Part shown: positions 1-13,031 of the stretch, one piece after another
Numbering within the stretch: position 1 is the first letter of the stretch
Layout of the letters: each line of letters opens with the position of its first letter
Assembly (NCBI GenBank): GCA_014218215.1
Contig: CP043652.1
Span: 3,968,001 to 4,032,000, forward strand
Direction: 5' to 3'
From: Geodermatophilaceae bacterium NBWT11
GTDB lineage: Bacteria > Actinomycetota > Actinomycetes > Mycobacteriales > Geodermatophilaceae
DNA: 64,000 nt
Position numbers and translations under genes: made by a program
Notes under the pieces: generated by a model
Seen by the model: only the letters and a program-made list of their open reading frames with translations
Databases searched by the model: none
Told to the model about the DNA's origin: nothing

Positions 1-51
1 GTCAGCGTGCGCATGGCCGTCCTCTACCTGCTGCTCGGAGGCCCCGCGTGA
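1..51 (+). CDS. pyrB: Aspartate carbamoyltransferase, C-terminal end (partial)
   Basis: Only the last 16 codons are in the window. They encode [16 protein letters not shown], which resembles the C-terminus of actinobacterial aspartate carbamoyltransferase, the enzyme that condenses carbamoyl phosphate with aspartate. The stop codon overlaps the GTG start of pyrC by 4 bp (GTGA), so the two genes are translationally coupled in the usual actinobacterial order pyrB-pyrC-carA-carB. The call rests on this short tail and on the operon context. Confidence 0.8.
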   Translation, partial: VSVRMAVLYLLLGGPA

Positions 52-1331
52 CCGTCCTGCTGAAGAACGTCCGGCCCTACGGCGAGGACGCCGTCGACCT
101 CCTGGTCAAGGACGGCGTCGTCGCCGCGATCGGCGCCGACCTGTCCTCGACCGCGCAGACGATCGACGCCACCGGGCTGATCGCGCTGCCCGGCCTGGTG
201 GACCTGCACACCCACCTGCGGGAGCCCGGCCGGGAGGACACCGAGACCGTCCTCACCGGCTCCCGGGCTGCCGCGCTGGGCGGGTACACCGCGGTGCACG
301 CGATGGCCAACACCGACCCGGTCGCCGACACCGCGGGCGTGGTCGAGCAGGTGTGGCGGCTGGGCCAGCAGGCCGGGCTGGTCGACGTCGTCCCGGTCGG
401 GGCGGTGACCGTCGGCCTGGGTGGCACCCAGCTCGCCGAGCTCGGCGCGATGGCCGACAGCGCCGCGACCGTGCGGGTGTTCTCCGACGACGGGAAGTGC
501 GTCTCGGACCCCGCGCTGATGCGCCGCGCCCTGGAGTACGTCAAGGCGCTGGACGGCGTCGTCGCCCAGCACGCCGAGGAGCCCCGGCTGACCGTCGGCG
601 CCCAGATGCACGAGGGCGACCGGTCGGCCCGGCTCGGGCTCACCGGCTGGCCCGCGGTCGCCGAGGAGGCGATCATCGCCCGCGACGTCCTGCTCGCCGA
701 GCACGTGGGCGCTCGGCTGCACGTCTGCCACGTCTCGACCGCGGGCTCGGTGGAGCTGATCCGCTGGGCTAAGTCGCGCGGGGTGCAGGTCACCGCCGAG
801 GTCACCCCGCACCACCTGCTCCTCACCGACGCGCAGGCCGAGGGCTACGACGCCACGTTCAAGGTCAACCCGCCGCTGCGCACGGCCGAGGACGTCGCGG
901 CGCTGCGGGCCGGTCTGGCCGACGGCACGATCGACGCCGTGGCCACCGACCACGCCCCGCACGCCGGTGAGGACAAGGAGTGCGAGTGGGCGGCCGCCCG
1001 GCCCGGGATGCTCGGGCTGGAGCAGGCGCTGTCCGTCGTCGTCGACACCATGGTCGACACCGGGCTGCTCACCTGGCGCGAGGTGGCCGACCGGATGTCG
1101 GTGCGGCCCGCCGAGATCGGCCGGCTGACCCACCAGGGCCGCCCGATCGCCGTGGGCGAGCCGGCCAACCTGGTGCTGCTCGACCCCACCGCGCGCGCCG
1201 TGGTCGACCCGGCCGCGCTGGCCAGCAAGAGCCGCAACAGCCCGTACGCCGGGCGCGAACTGCCCGCCCGCGTGGTGCACACGCTGCTGCGCGGAGAACT
1301 GTCGGTGCTCGATGGGAAGGTCCAGAAGTGA
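48..1331 (+). CDS. pyrC: Dihydroorotase
   Basis: A 427-residue class I dihydroorotase of the amidohydrolase superfamily. It cyclises N-carbamoyl-aspartate to dihydroorotate, the third step of UMP synthesis, in the cytoplasm. Visible metal-site features are HTH at residues 54-56, FSDDGK at 145-150, His175 in QHAEE, His228 in HVCHVST, and ATDHAPH with Asp301. The length is normal for the family. The GTG start overlaps the pyrB stop, and the stop overlaps the carA start, so expression is operonic. No promoter lies inside the window. Confidence 0.97.
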   Translation: MTVLLKNVRPYGEDAVDLLVKDGVVAAIGADLSSTAQTIDATGLIALPGLVDLHTHLREPGREDTETVLTGSRAAALGGYTAVHAMANTDPVADTAGVVEQVWRLGQQAGLVDVVPVGAVTVGLGGTQLAELGAMADSAATVRVFSDDGKCVSDPALMRRALEYVKALDGVVAQHAEEPRLTVGAQMHEGDRSARLGLTGWPAVAEEAIIARDVLLAEHVGARLHVCHVSTAGSVELIRWAKSRGVQVTAEVTPHHLLLTDAQAEGYDATFKVNPPLRTAEDVAALRAGLADGTIDAVATDHAPHAGEDKECEWAAARPGMLGLEQALSVVVDTMVDTGLLTWREVADRMSVRPAEIGRLTHQGRPIAVGEPANLVLLDPTARAVVDPAALASKSRNSPYAGRELPARVVHTLLRGELSVLDGKVQK

Positions 1332-2429
1332 GTGAAGCGCTGCTCGTCCTCGAGGACGGCCGGGCGTTCCGCGGCGAGTCCTACGGGGCCACCGGGACGA
1401 CGGTCGGCGAGGCGGTGTTCTCCACCGGGATGACCGGCTACCAGGAGACGCTGACCGACCCCAGCTACCACCGCCAGGTGGTGGTGATGACCGCCCCGCA
1501 CATCGGCAACACCGGGGTCAACGACGAGGACGACGAGTCCCGCCGCATCTGGGTGGCCGGCTTCGTCGTGCGCGACCCCGCCCGCCGCCCCGCGAACTGG
1601 CGGTCCACCGGCACCCTGGACGCCGAGCTGGTCGACAACGGCGTCGTGGGCATCAGCGGGGTGGACACCCGGGCGCTGACCCGGCACCTGCGCGACCGCG
1701 GCGCCATGCGGGTGGGCATCTCCACCGAGCTGCTGGACGCCGACGAGCTGCTGGCCCGGGTGCTCGCCGCACCCTCGATGAGCGGCGCGGACCTCGCGCC
1801 GGAGGTCACCACCGAGCAGGCCTACGTCGTCCCGGCGGTGGGGGAGCGGAAGTACACGATCGCCGCGCTGGACCTGGGCATCAAGGCCGCCACCCCGCGG
1901 CACCTGGCCGAGCTCGGCGTGGAGACCCACGTGCTGCCGGCCACGGCCACCGCCGCCGAGCTGCTGGCCGCCGGCCCCGACGGGGTCTTCCTGTCCAACG
2001 GGCCCGGCGACCCGGCGGCCAGCGACTACGCCGTCGACGCCGTCAAGGGCGTGCTCGACGCCCGCCGGCCGCTGTTCGGCATCTGCTTCGGCAACCAGAT
2101 CCTCGGCCGCGCCCTGGGTCTGGGCACCTACAAGCTGCCCTTCGGCCACCGCGGGCTGAACCAGCCGGTGCTCGACCGGGTCACCGACTCGGTGCGGGTG
2201 ACCAGCCAGAACCACGGCTTCGCCGTCGACGCCCCGCTCGACCGCGCCTCCGACACTCCCTACGGGCGGGTCGAGGTCAGCCACGTCGGGCTCAACGACC
2301 AGGTCGTCGAGGGCCTGCGCTGCCTCGACGTCCCCGCGTTCAGCGTCCAGTTCCACCCCGAGGCCGCCGCCGGCCCGCACGACGCCGCACCGCTCTTCCA
2401 GCGCTTCGTGGACATGATGGAGGCCGACC

Positions 2430-2443
<14 letters not shown>
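1328..2443 (+). CDS. carA: Carbamoyl-phosphate synthase small (glutaminase) subunit
   Basis: A 371-residue CarA. It releases ammonia from glutamine and channels it to CarB. The N-terminal CPSase small-chain domain is followed by a class I glutamine amidotransferase domain with the nucleophile Cys253 in GICFGN and the His343/Glu345 pair in QFHPE. I chose the GTG at 1328 because it forms the 4-bp GTGA overlap with pyrC and begins the conserved ALLVLEDG segment. The 3' end overlaps carB by 14 bp. Carbamoyl phosphate from this enzyme serves both pyrimidine and arginine synthesis. Confidence 0.97.
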
Positions 2444-5746
<3,303 letters not shown>

Positions 5747-5750
<4 letters not shown>

Positions 5751-6706
5751 CCGACGAGACCTCGACCGGTGAACGGGTGTTGCCCCCGGTGCCCGGCACG
5801 GTGCGGGAGAAGCTCGGTCAGCCCGCCCCGCCGCCCGAGCACGACCCGGTCCAGGGGCTGGCCGTGGTGGTCGGCAGCCGGCCGGTCAGTGCCTACACCG
5901 AGCTGACCCTGGAGGCGCCGGACATCGCCGACGTCGCCCAGCCCGGGCAGTTCGTCGCCTTCGCCGTCGGTGGGCCCACCTCGGCGATGCTGCTGCGCCG
6001 TTCCATCGCGATCGCCGGGGTGGGTGACGGCCGGTTCTCCGTGGTCGTGTCCGCCCGGGCCGCCGGGTCCACCTGGCTGGCGGGGCTGCGGCCCGGCGAC
6101 GAGGTCGACGTGGTCGGCCCGCTCGGCCGGCCGTTCCCGCTGCCCGCGCCGGGCACGCCCGCGCTGCTGGTCGGCGGGGGGTACGGCGCGGCCGCCCTGG
6201 TCGGGCTGGGCGGGCTGCTGCGCTCGCGCGGGCACGAGGTGGCCGCGGTGGTCGGGGCCGGTGACGAGGCCCGGTTGTGCTCGGTCGACGAGCTCACCGA
6301 GGTGGCTGCGCCGTTCGTGGTCACCACCGACGACGGCAGCGTCGGACGCCAGGGGCGGGTGACCGGTCCGGTCGCCGAGCTGGTCAGTGGTGCCGGGGTG
6401 GTCTACGCCTGCGGTCCGATGCCGATGCTGGAGGCCGTCGCCGGCCTGGCCACCGACCGGGGCGTGCCGTCCTGGGTCGCGGTCGAGGAGTCGATGGCCT
6501 GCGGGATCGGGGTCTGCATGACCTGCGTGCTGCCGGTGGTCGGCGCCGACGGACGCAGCCGGTTCGCCCGGTCCTGCGTGGAGGGCCCGGTCTTCGCCGG
6601 GGACCGTGTCCGGTTCCGCGACGTGGGCACGCTGCCCCCCGACGTGGTCGGCGCCGACGCGATGGGCGTGGCCCACACGCCCGCGATCGAGGGGGAGACG
6701 CCGTGA
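5747..6706 (+). CDS. pyrK: Dihydroorotate dehydrogenase electron-transfer subunit (PyrK type)
   Basis: A 319-residue flavo-iron-sulfur reductase of the PyrK family. It carries electrons from the FMN of PyrD to NAD through FAD and a [2Fe-2S] cluster. Visible are the FAD-binding segment [10 protein letters not shown] (82-91), the NAD-binding glycine loop [12 protein letters not shown] (140-151), and the cluster cysteines C252, C257, C260 and C277. The protein is longer than the usual 250-260 residues because of a proline-rich N-terminal extension of about 35 residues. The GTG start overlaps carB and the stop overlaps pyrD, which supports an obligate partnership with the next gene. Confidence 0.93.
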
Positions 6707-7701
6707 CCGCCGCATCGGAGCTGGCCGGATTCGACCTGGAGGCCCCCAGCGTGGACATGCAGGCCTCGATCGGCGGGAGGCCCGTGGTCAGCCCGGTGCT
6801 CACCGCCTCGGGCTGCTCGTCCTTCGGGCAGGAGCTCGACCCGTTCTTCGACCTGGCGTCGATCGGGGCGGTGGTGACCAAGTCGGTGCAGCTGCGCCCC
6901 CGGTCGGGCCGGGCCACCCCGCGGATGGCCGAGACGCCCAGCGGGATGATCAACTCGATCGGGCTGCAGGGGCCGGGCATCGAGGGCCTGCTGGCCGACG
7001 AGCTGCCGTGGTTGGCCGCGCGCGGCGCCCAGGCGTTCGTGTCGATCGCAGGGTCGCGCACCGAGGACTTCGCCGAGCTCGCCGAGCGGCTGCGCGGCGC
7101 CCCCGGGGTGCTGGGCCTGGAGGTCAACATCTCCTGCCCGAACGTGGAGAGCCGTGGCGAGGTCTTCGCCTGCAACCCCGACGCCTCGGCCGAGGTGCTC
7201 GCCGCGGTGCGCGCGGCCGCCGACCCCGCGCACCCGGTCTACGCCAAGCTCACCCCCGACGTCACCGACATCGTCTCGGTGGCCCGGGCCTGTGCCGATG
7301 CCGGCGCCAACGGCCTGTCGATGATCAACACCCTGCTCGGGCTGGTGATCGACACCGACACCATGCGCCCGGTGCTGGGCGGGGTCACCGGCGGGCTGTC
7401 CGGCCCGGCGGTCCGGCCGGTGGCCCTGCGCTGCGTGTGGCAGGTGCACCAGGCGCTGCCCAACGTGCCGATCCTGGGCATGGGCGGCATCCGCACCGGC
7501 CTGGACGCCCTGCAGTTCGTGCTCGCCGGTGCCGGGGCGGTCTCGGTGGGCACCGCGGTGTTCAACGACCCGTCCGCCCCGGCCCGGATCCACGCCGAGC
7601 TGGCCGAGGCGCTGGGGGAGCGGGGCTTCGGCCGGCTCGCCGACGCCATCGGTTACGCCCACCGGGCACCCGAGGAGTCCTCCGGACGGCACGGCCGGTG
7701 A
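6703..7701 (+). CDS. pyrD: Dihydroorotate dehydrogenase, class 1B catalytic subunit
   Basis: A 332-residue FMN TIM-barrel enzyme that oxidises dihydroorotate to orotate. The catalytic cysteine is C145 in NISCPNV, as expected for cytosolic class 1 enzymes. Flavin-phosphate loops are seen in GGVTGGLSG and GMGGIRTG. There is no N-terminal membrane helix of the class 2 quinone-linked type. Coupling to the preceding pyrK (4-bp overlap) makes class 1B (NAD-linked heterotetramer) the best call. The GTG start adds about 20 residues before the first conserved strand. Confidence 0.94.
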   Translation: MTAASELAGFDLEAPSVDMQASIGGRPVVSPVLTASGCSSFGQELDPFFDLASIGAVVTKSVQLRPRSGRATPRMAETPSGMINSIGLQGPGIEGLLADELPWLAARGAQAFVSIAGSRTEDFAELAERLRGAPGVLGLEVNISCPNVESRGEVFACNPDASAEVLAAVRAAADPAHPVYAKLTPDVTDIVSVARACADAGANGLSMINTLLGLVIDTDTMRPVLGGVTGGLSGPAVRPVALRCVWQVHQALPNVPILGMGGIRTGLDALQFVLAGAGAVSVGTAVFNDPSAPARIHAELAEALGERGFGRLADAIGYAHRAPEESSGRHGR

Positions 7702-8528
7702 GCGCCGCCTTCGGTGCGCGGCTGTCGGCCGTGGTCGCCGAGCGCGGCCCGTTGTGCGTCGGGATCGACCCGCACCGCGAGCTGCTGCTCTCCTGGGGTC
7801 TCGCCGACGACGTCGACGGGCTGCGCCGGTTCACCGACGTGGTGGTCGACGCGCTCGCCGGGTCGGTCGCGGTGCTCAAGCCCCAGTCGGCGTTCTACGA
7901 GCGGCACGGCTCCCGCGGTCTGGCGGTGCTGGAGGACGCCGTGGCTGCGGCCCGGTCGGCCGGGGCGCTGGTGCTCCTGGACGCCAAGCGGGGTGACATC
8001 GGCTCGACGATGGCCGGCTACGCCGCGGTGCTCGAGCCGGGCCACCCGCTGCACGTCGACGCGCTCACCGTCAGCCCCTACCTGGGCCCGGACTCCCTGC
8101 AGCCGGCGGTCGACGCGGCGCAGCGGCACGGCGGCGGGCTCTACGTGCTGGCCCGCACGTCGAACCCCGATGCGGGCACCTTCCAGCACGCCGTGGTCGA
8201 GGGGCGGTCGGTGGCGCAGGCCGTCGTGGACACGGTCGGCCGGTGGAACGGCCCGGCCTCCCGGTCCTGGGGGGCGGAGCTGGGCGCGTGCGGTGTCGTC
8301 GTCGGTGCCACCCTGCCCGGGCTCGACGTCGACCTGACCGGTCTCGGTGGCTCGGTGCTGGCACCCGGCCTGGGCGCCCAGGGCGGGACGCCGGAGGACC
8401 TGCGGCGGCTCTTCGGTGACACCCAGGCCGTCGTCCCCACCGTCTCGCGGGACGTGCTGGCCGCCGGCCCGGACGTCCCGGGCCTGCGGTCCGCGGCCGC
8501 CCGGTGGGCGCACGCCCTGCAGCGGTGA
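7698..8528 (+). CDS. pyrF: Orotidine-5'-phosphate decarboxylase (type 2)
   Basis: A 276-residue OMP decarboxylase that makes UMP. The catalytic Lys-Asp motif LLDAKRGDIG (Lys97, Asp100) is clear, as are the N-terminal CVGIDPH and VLKPQSAFYE segments of the longer type 2 family found in actinobacteria. The GTG start overlaps pyrD and the stop overlaps a small membrane-protein gene. No pyrE is present in this window, so orotate phosphoribosyltransferase must be encoded elsewhere. Confidence 0.96.
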   Translation: MSAAFGARLSAVVAERGPLCVGIDPHRELLLSWGLADDVDGLRRFTDVVVDALAGSVAVLKPQSAFYERHGSRGLAVLEDAVAAARSAGALVLLDAKRGDIGSTMAGYAAVLEPGHPLHVDALTVSPYLGPDSLQPAVDAAQRHGGGLYVLARTSNPDAGTFQHAVVEGRSVAQAVVDTVGRWNGPASRSWGAELGACGVVVGATLPGLDVDLTGLGGSVLAPGLGAQGGTPEDLRRLFGDTQAVVPTVSRDVLAAGPDVPGLRSAAARWAHALQR

Positions 8529-8803
8529 CCCGGCTGCGGGTGGCCGCGGCGGTGGGCCTGCTGGTCGTGCTGTCGGGGGTGGCCACGTTCTGGTGGACGA
8601 ACACCCACCCGTCGGTCTCCTACGCGGGGTCCTCCGAGCCGTCGCCGGCCTACGGGAGCACGCTGACCCTGCAGCTCGACGACCCGCCGTTCACGGTCTC
8701 CTGGGACACCGGACACCTGGTCGGGCTCGCCCTGCTCGTGACCGGCCTCCTGGTGCTCGCCGGCGTCGCCGGGTTCGCGCTGGGCCGCCGCAGCCGGGCC
8801 TGA
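8525..8803 (+). CDS. Small two-helix membrane protein at the end of the pyr operon
   Basis: A 92-residue protein that I do not recognise by function. It has a hydrophobic N-terminal helix at about residues 5-24, a polar loop of about 40 residues rich in Ser, Pro and Tyr, a second hydrophobic helix at about 63-87, and a basic RRSRA end. The loop is probably extracytoplasmic. The GTG start overlaps the pyrF stop by 4 bp, so it is co-translated with pyrF. Nothing in it suggests a pyrimidine enzyme, so the position may be only an operon-tail association. Confidence 0.75.
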   Translation: MTRLRVAAAVGLLVVLSGVATFWWTNTHPSVSYAGSSEPSPAYGSTLTLQLDDPPFTVSWDTGHLVGLALLVTGLLVLAGVAGFALGRRSRA

Positions 8804-9154
8804 GGCCCACGCCGGACCGCTGAGCAGGCCGGGGCCGGCAGGTGCGTCCTGGTCGGGTTCCGATCCCGGCCGTGACCAGATCCCCGGTGGACGACAGGTG
8901 ACGCCGAGGTGGCCCCCGGCGCGACCAGCAGTCATCACGCTGAGTAGCCGGACGGGGGCGTGTCGTTTGGTGGAGCAGCACAACGGGTCCGCCCACGGGC
9001 CCCCGGGGGGCACGTGACCTGCGCGTTCACGGTGACTAGGTTGGCCGCCAGGCTCTAGCAGACGGGCCACCCCCGCACCCCCTGCTCGTCCACCCCCCAC
9101 ACCCGAGATCCCCCGCCGGCGGGAGAGCCGCCGGCACGACACGATTGGTTCACC
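8804..9154 (+). promoter_or_regulatory. 351-bp intergenic region with probable mihF promoter
   Basis: No convincing gene lies in this stretch. A plausible -10 hexamer TAGGTT is at 9037-9042, with TTCAC about 10 bases upstream in a GCGTTCACGG context. This would give an untranslated leader of roughly 105 nt before mihF. The leader ends with an 8-bp stem-loop (GCCGGCGG 9115-9122, loop 9123-9127, CCGCCGGC 9128-9135), about 20 nt before the start codon. No obvious Shine-Dalgarno precedes the GTG. A conserved leader role is possible but not shown. Confidence 0.4.
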
Positions 9155-9481
9155 GTGCCTCTCCCCGAGCTGTCCCCCGAACAGCGCGCTGCTGCCCTCG
9201 AGAAGGCCGCCGCCGCCCGCAAGGTCCGCGCCGAGCTCCGCGAGAAGCTCAAGAGCAAGGGCACCTCCGTCGGCGACGTCCTCAAGCAGGGCGACACCGA
9301 CGAGATCATCGGCAAGATGCGCGTCTCCGCCGTCCTGGAGTCCCTCCCGGGTGTCGGCAAGGCCCGCGCTGCGAAGATCATGGAGCGGCTGGAGATCTCC
9401 CCGACCCGCCGCGTGCGTGGCCTGGGCGCCAACCAGCGCAAGGCCCTCGAGGCCGAGTTCGCCGGCGACCAGTCCGCCTGA
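9155..9481 (+). CDS. mihF: Integration host factor, actinobacterial type (mIHF/sIHF)
   Basis: A 108-residue, very basic nucleoid protein. A long charged N-terminal helix ([12 protein letters not shown]...) is followed by a compact helix-hairpin-helix DNA-binding part containing [10 protein letters not shown], as in mycobacterial mIHF and Streptomyces sIHF. It binds and bends DNA and is a general nucleoid-associated protein. The GTG start gives the standard family length. It lies directly upstream of gmk and rpoZ, the usual actinobacterial neighbourhood. Confidence 0.93.
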   Translation: MPLPELSPEQRAAALEKAAAARKVRAELREKLKSKGTSVGDVLKQGDTDEIIGKMRVSAVLESLPGVGKARAAKIMERLEISPTRRVRGLGANQRKALEAEFAGDQSA

Positions 9482-9518
9482 CCCGCACCCCCCGACCCGA
9501 CCCCGAGGACTGCCGAGA

Positions 9519-10088
9519 GTGGCTCGACCGCCTGCCCGACTGACGGTGCTCTCGGGACCCTCCGGGGTCGGGAAGGGGACGGTCGTCGCCGAGGTACGAC
9601 GACGGCACCCCGACGTGTGGGTGTCGGTGTCGGTGACCACCCGCAAGCCCCGACCCGGCGAGGTCGAGGGGGAGCACTATCTCTTCCTCGACGACGAGGC
9701 CTTCCAGTGGCTGATCGACAACGACGGGCTGCTGGAGTGGGCGGAGTACGCCGGCAACCGCTACGGCACCCCCCGGGCCCCCGTCGAGGAGCAGCTGGCC
9801 TCCGGCAACCCGGCGCTGCTGGAGATCGAGATGCAGGGCGCCCGCCAGGTGCGCAGCCGCGCTGCCGACGCCCAGCTGGTCTTCCTGGCCCCGCCGTCGT
9901 TCGAGGAGCTGACCCTGCGGCTGTCGGGTCGGGGGTCCGAACCGGCCGACGTGATCGAGCGTCGGCTGGCCATCGCGCGGGCCGAACTGGAGTCCGTCGG
10001 GGACTACGACGTGGTCGTGGTGAACGACGACGTCGCCCGGGCCGCCGACCAGTTGGTAGTCTTGCTGACTGCGCCACCACCGGCCTGA
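9519..10088 (+). CDS. gmk: Guanylate kinase
   Basis: A 189-residue GMP kinase that uses ATP to make GDP. The P-loop SGPSGVGKG is at about residues 12-20. The GMP-binding segment TTRKPRPGE and the [10 protein letters not shown] region are present, and the length matches the family. I chose the GTG at 9519 because it starts just before the P-loop strand and has an upstream GAGGA element. Longer in-frame extensions run into mihF. It sits 37 bp after mihF and 57 bp before rpoZ, a common actinobacterial cluster. Confidence 0.96.
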   Translation: MARPPARLTVLSGPSGVGKGTVVAEVRRRHPDVWVSVSVTTRKPRPGEVEGEHYLFLDDEAFQWLIDNDGLLEWAEYAGNRYGTPRAPVEEQLASGNPALLEIEMQGARQVRSRAADAQLVFLAPPSFEELTLRLSGRGSEPADVIERRLAIARAELESVGDYDVVVVNDDVARAADQLVVLLTAPPPA

Positions 10089-10145
10089 GCGCAGCACCCT
10101 GCGATCGGCCCCCAGCGCACCGTCCTACCGAGGAGTCCCACGCCC

Positions 10146-10409
10146 GTGTCCGGAGTCGCACCTGCCCCCGAGGGCATCACCAACCCGCCGATCGACGAGC
10201 TGCTCGAGCGCACCAGCAGCAAGTACGGCCTGGTCATCTACGCGGCCAAGCGGGCCCGCCAGATCAACGCCTACTACAGCCAGCTCTCCGAGGGCCTGCT
10301 GGAGTACGTCGGCCCGCTGGTCGACACCGCCCCCCAGGAGAAGCCCCTCTCCATCGCCCTGCGCGAGATCAACGAGGGCCTGCTGACCCACACCGCCGGC
10401 GAGAACTGA
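10146..10409 (+). CDS. rpoZ: DNA-directed RNA polymerase omega subunit
   Basis: An 87-residue omega subunit that helps assemble the beta-prime subunit of RNA polymerase. Family features are [20 protein letters not shown] near the N-terminus, the helix [10 protein letters not shown], and [10 protein letters not shown] before the C-terminus. The GTG start has a good Shine-Dalgarno (GAGGAG, 10131-10136). A strong hairpin terminator follows 25 bp after the stop, which suggests that rpoZ ends the mihF-gmk-rpoZ unit. Confidence 0.96.
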   Translation: MSGVAPAPEGITNPPIDELLERTSSKYGLVIYAAKRARQINAYYSQLSEGLLEYVGPLVDTAPQEKPLSIALREINEGLLTHTAGEN

Positions 10410-10434
10410 GCGCCGACACCCCCGAACTGAGGAG

Positions 10435-10461
10435 ACCCCCGGCCGCACGGCCGGGGGTTTC
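10435..10461 (+). terminator. Rho-independent-like terminator after rpoZ
   Basis: A perfect 10-bp inverted repeat, ACCCCCGGCC (10435-10444) and GGCCGGGGGT (10449-10458), is separated by GCAC and followed by TTCG. The short T run gives a terminator geometry typical of high-GC bacteria. It separates rpoZ from coaBC, whose start codon is 29 bp beyond the stem. Confidence 0.75.
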
Positions 10462-10486
10462 GTCGTCCCTGGAGAAGATGGAGCCC

Positions 10487-11707
10487 ATGAGCCGGATCGT
10501 GCTGGGCGTCGGGGGCGGCGTGGCCGCCTACAAGTCGGCGCTGCTGCTGCGCGCGCTCACCGAGCGCGGGCACGACGTGCGGGTGGTGCCGACGGCGTCG
10601 GCGCTGCGGTTCGTCGGCGCGGCGACCTTCGAGGCGCTCTCCGGCAACCCGGTCAGCACCGAGGTCTGGGACGACGTCCCCGAGGTCGCGCACGTCCGGA
10701 TCGGCCAGACCGCCGACCTGGTGCTGGTCAACCCGGCGACCGCCGACCTGCTGGCCCGCGCGGCGTCCGGTCGGGCCGACGACCTGCTCACCGCCACCCT
10801 GCTCACCGCACACTGCCCGGTGGTCTTCGTGCCGGCCATGCACACCGAGATGTGGCTGCACCCGGCCACCCAGGACAACGTGGCCACCCTGCGCCGGCGC
10901 GGTGCCGTCGTCCTCCCGCCCGCGGTCGGCCGGCTCACCGGCCCGGACTCCGGGCCCGGCCGGCTCCCCGAGCCCGCCGACGTCGCCGCGTTGGCCGAGG
11001 TCGTGCTCGCCGGCGGGGCCGCGGCCCTGGCCCCGGACCTGGCCGGACGCCGCGTGCTGGTCAGTGCCGGCGGCACCCGTGAGCCGCTGGACCCGGTCCG
11101 CTACCTGGGCAACCGGTCCTCGGGCCGGCAGGGCTGGGCACTGGCCCGGGTCGCCGCTGCCCGCGGCGCCGAGGTCACCCTGGTCGCCGCCAACGTCGAG
11201 GACGGCGCCCCGTTCGGCTGCCGCGTCGTGCCGGTCGGCTCCGCCGAGGAGCTGCAGACGGCGATGGTCGAGCACGCCCCCGCTGCCGACGTCGTCGTCA
11301 TGGCCGCCGCGGTCGCGGACTTCCGGCCCACCGCGGTCGCGACCACCAAGCTCAAGAAGGGCAGCGGGAGCGAGCCCAGCGAGGTCGCGCTCACCCGCAA
11401 CCCCGACGTCCTCGCCGGGCTGGTCACCGCCCGACCGGCGGGGCAGCTGGTCGTCGGGTTCGCCGCGGAGACCGGGGACGCCGAGGCCGACGTGCTCACC
11501 CACGCCCGCGCCAAGCTCGCCCGCAAGGGCTGCGACCTCCTGGTGGTCAACGACGTCTCCGGCGGGCAGGTCTTCGGCCGGCCGGACAACGCGGTCACCG
11601 TGCTGGCGGCCGACGGGTCGGCCACCGAGGTGCCCACCGGACCCAAGGACGTCGTCGCGGCCGGGATCTGGCACGCCGTTGCAGACCGACTGGGTCCGCG
11701 CCGGTAA
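10487..11707 (+). CDS. coaBC: Bifunctional phosphopantothenoylcysteine decarboxylase / phosphopantothenate-cysteine ligase
   Basis: A 406-residue fusion for coenzyme A synthesis. The N-terminal half (about 1-180) is the FMN-dependent CoaC decarboxylase, with [10 protein letters not shown] and the PAMHTEMW loop, the actinobacterial version of the substrate clamp. The C-terminal half is the CTP-using CoaB ligase, with [21 protein letters not shown]-like NRSSGRQG, and the LKKGSG segment. The ATG at 10487 is preferred over the ATG at 10478 because the GGAGAAG element is better spaced. The gene follows the rpoZ terminator, so it probably has its own promoter. Confidence 0.95.
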   Translation: MSRIVLGVGGGVAAYKSALLLRALTERGHDVRVVPTASALRFVGAATFEALSGNPVSTEVWDDVPEVAHVRIGQTADLVLVNPATADLLARAASGRADDLLTATLLTAHCPVVFVPAMHTEMWLHPATQDNVATLRRRGAVVLPPAVGRLTGPDSGPGRLPEPADVAALAEVVLAGGAAALAPDLAGRRVLVSAGGTREPLDPVRYLGNRSSGRQGWALARVAAARGAEVTLVAANVEDGAPFGCRVVPVGSAEELQTAMVEHAPAADVVVMAAAVADFRPTAVATTKLKKGSGSEPSEVALTRNPDVLAGLVTARPAGQLVVGFAAETGDAEADVLTHARAKLARKGCDLLVVNDVSGGQVFGRPDNAVTVLAADGSATEVPTGPKDVVAAGIWHAVADRLGPRR

Positions 11708-11825
11708 CCTCGTCGACCGGTGCCCCGTCCGACCGGACCGGAGGCGCCGAAGACCGTCAGCAGGACCCAGCACCACCGGAGTGCGCAGCCGCGCAGCTCA
11801 CCTCAGTCCGCCCAGGGAGTCCCGA

Positions 11826-13031
11826 GTGTCACGTCGTCTGTTCACGTCCGAGTCGGTCACCGAAGGACACCCGGACAAGATCGCCGACCAGATCAGCGAC
11901 GCGATCCTGGACGAGATGCTCACCCAGGACCCGCGCAGCCGGGTCGCCGTCGAGACGATGATCACCACCGGCCAGGTGCACATCGCCGGTGAGGTCACCA
12001 CCGGCGGCTACGTCGACATCGCCAAGGTCGTCCGCGAGACGATCCTGGGCATCGGCTATGACAGCTCGCGCAAGGGCTTCGACGGTGCCTCCTGCGGCGT
12101 CAGCGTCTCCCTCGGCGCCCAGTCGCCCGACATCGCGCAGGGCGTCGACGTCGGCTACGAGACCCGCACCGGTGCCGCCGACCGCGCCGCCGCCGCCGAG
12201 GACCTCATCGCCAGCCAGGGCGCCGGCGACCAGGGCCTGATGTTCGGCTACGCCAGCGACGAGACCCCCGAGCTCATGCCGCTGCCGATCGCGCTGGCCC
12301 ACCGCCTCTCCAAGCGGCTGTCCGCGGTGCGCAAGGACGGCTCGGTGCCCTACCTGCGTCCCGACGGCAAGACCCAGGTCACCGTGGTCTACGAGGACGA
12401 CCGCCCGGTGGGCGTGGAGACCGTGGTCGTCTCCTCCCAGCACGCCGAGGACATCAGCATCGACACGCTGCTGACCCCCGACATCGAGGAGCTCGTGGTC
12501 CAGCCCGAGCTCGCCGCGCTCGGCCTGCCCACCACCGGGCACCGGCTGCTGGTCAACCCGACCGGCAAGTTCGTCATCGGTGGCCCGATGGGCGACGCCG
12601 GCCTGACCGGTCGCAAGATCATCGTCGACACCTACGGCGGCATGGCCCGCCACGGTGGCGGTGCGTTCTCCGGCAAGGACCCGTCGAAGGTGGACCGCTC
12701 GGCGGCCTACGCCATGCGCTGGGTGGCCAAGAACGTCGTCGCCGCGGGTCTGGCCCGCCGCTGCGAGGTGCAGGTCGCCTACGCGATCGGCGCCGCGAGC
12801 CCGGTCGGTCTGTTCGTGGAGACCTTCGGCACCGGCACCGTCCCGGACGACGTGCTGGAGAAGGCGATCACCTCGGTGTTCGACCTGCGCCCCGGTGCCA
12901 TCGTCCGCGACCTGGACCTGCTCCGGCCGATCTACCGGCCGACCGCGGCCTACGGGCACTTCGGTCGCACCGACCTGGACCTGCCGTGGGAGAAGACCGA
13001 CCGCGTCGACGCGCTGAAGTCAGCCGTCTGA
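11826..13031 (+). CDS. metK: S-adenosylmethionine synthetase
   Basis: A 401-residue MetK that forms SAM from methionine and ATP. Family signatures are [12 protein letters not shown] near residues 10-20, [12 protein letters not shown], and the phosphate loop [10 protein letters not shown]. The GTG start is preceded by AGGGAG. The 118-bp upstream gap starts with a plausible -10 TAACCT (11705-11710) overlapping the end of coaBC. I see no SAM-riboswitch fold there. The 3' end overlaps the next gene's likely start region. Confidence 0.97.
   Translation: MSRRLFTSESVTEGHPDKIADQISDAILDEMLTQDPRSRVAVETMITTGQVHIAGEVTTGGYVDIAKVVRETILGIGYDSSRKGFDGASCGVSVSLGAQSPDIAQGVDVGYETRTGAADRAAAAEDLIASQGAGDQGLMFGYASDETPELMPLPIALAHRLSKRLSAVRKDGSVPYLRPDGKTQVTVVYEDDRPVGVETVVVSSQHAEDISIDTLLTPDIEELVVQPELAALGLPTTGHRLLVNPTGKFVIGGPMGDAGLTGRKIIVDTYGGMARHGGGAFSGKDPSKVDRSAAYAMRWVAKNVVAAGLARRCEVQVAYAIGAASPVGLFVETFGTGTVPDDVLEKAITSVFDLRPGAIVRDLDLLRPIYRPTAAYGHFGRTDLDLPWEKTDRVDALKSAV

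Noticed and set aside
11708-11825. Possible SAM riboswitch upstream of metK
   Set aside because: The 118-bp gap is short, and I cannot find the helices and conserved loops of SAM-I, SAM-II or SAM-IV.
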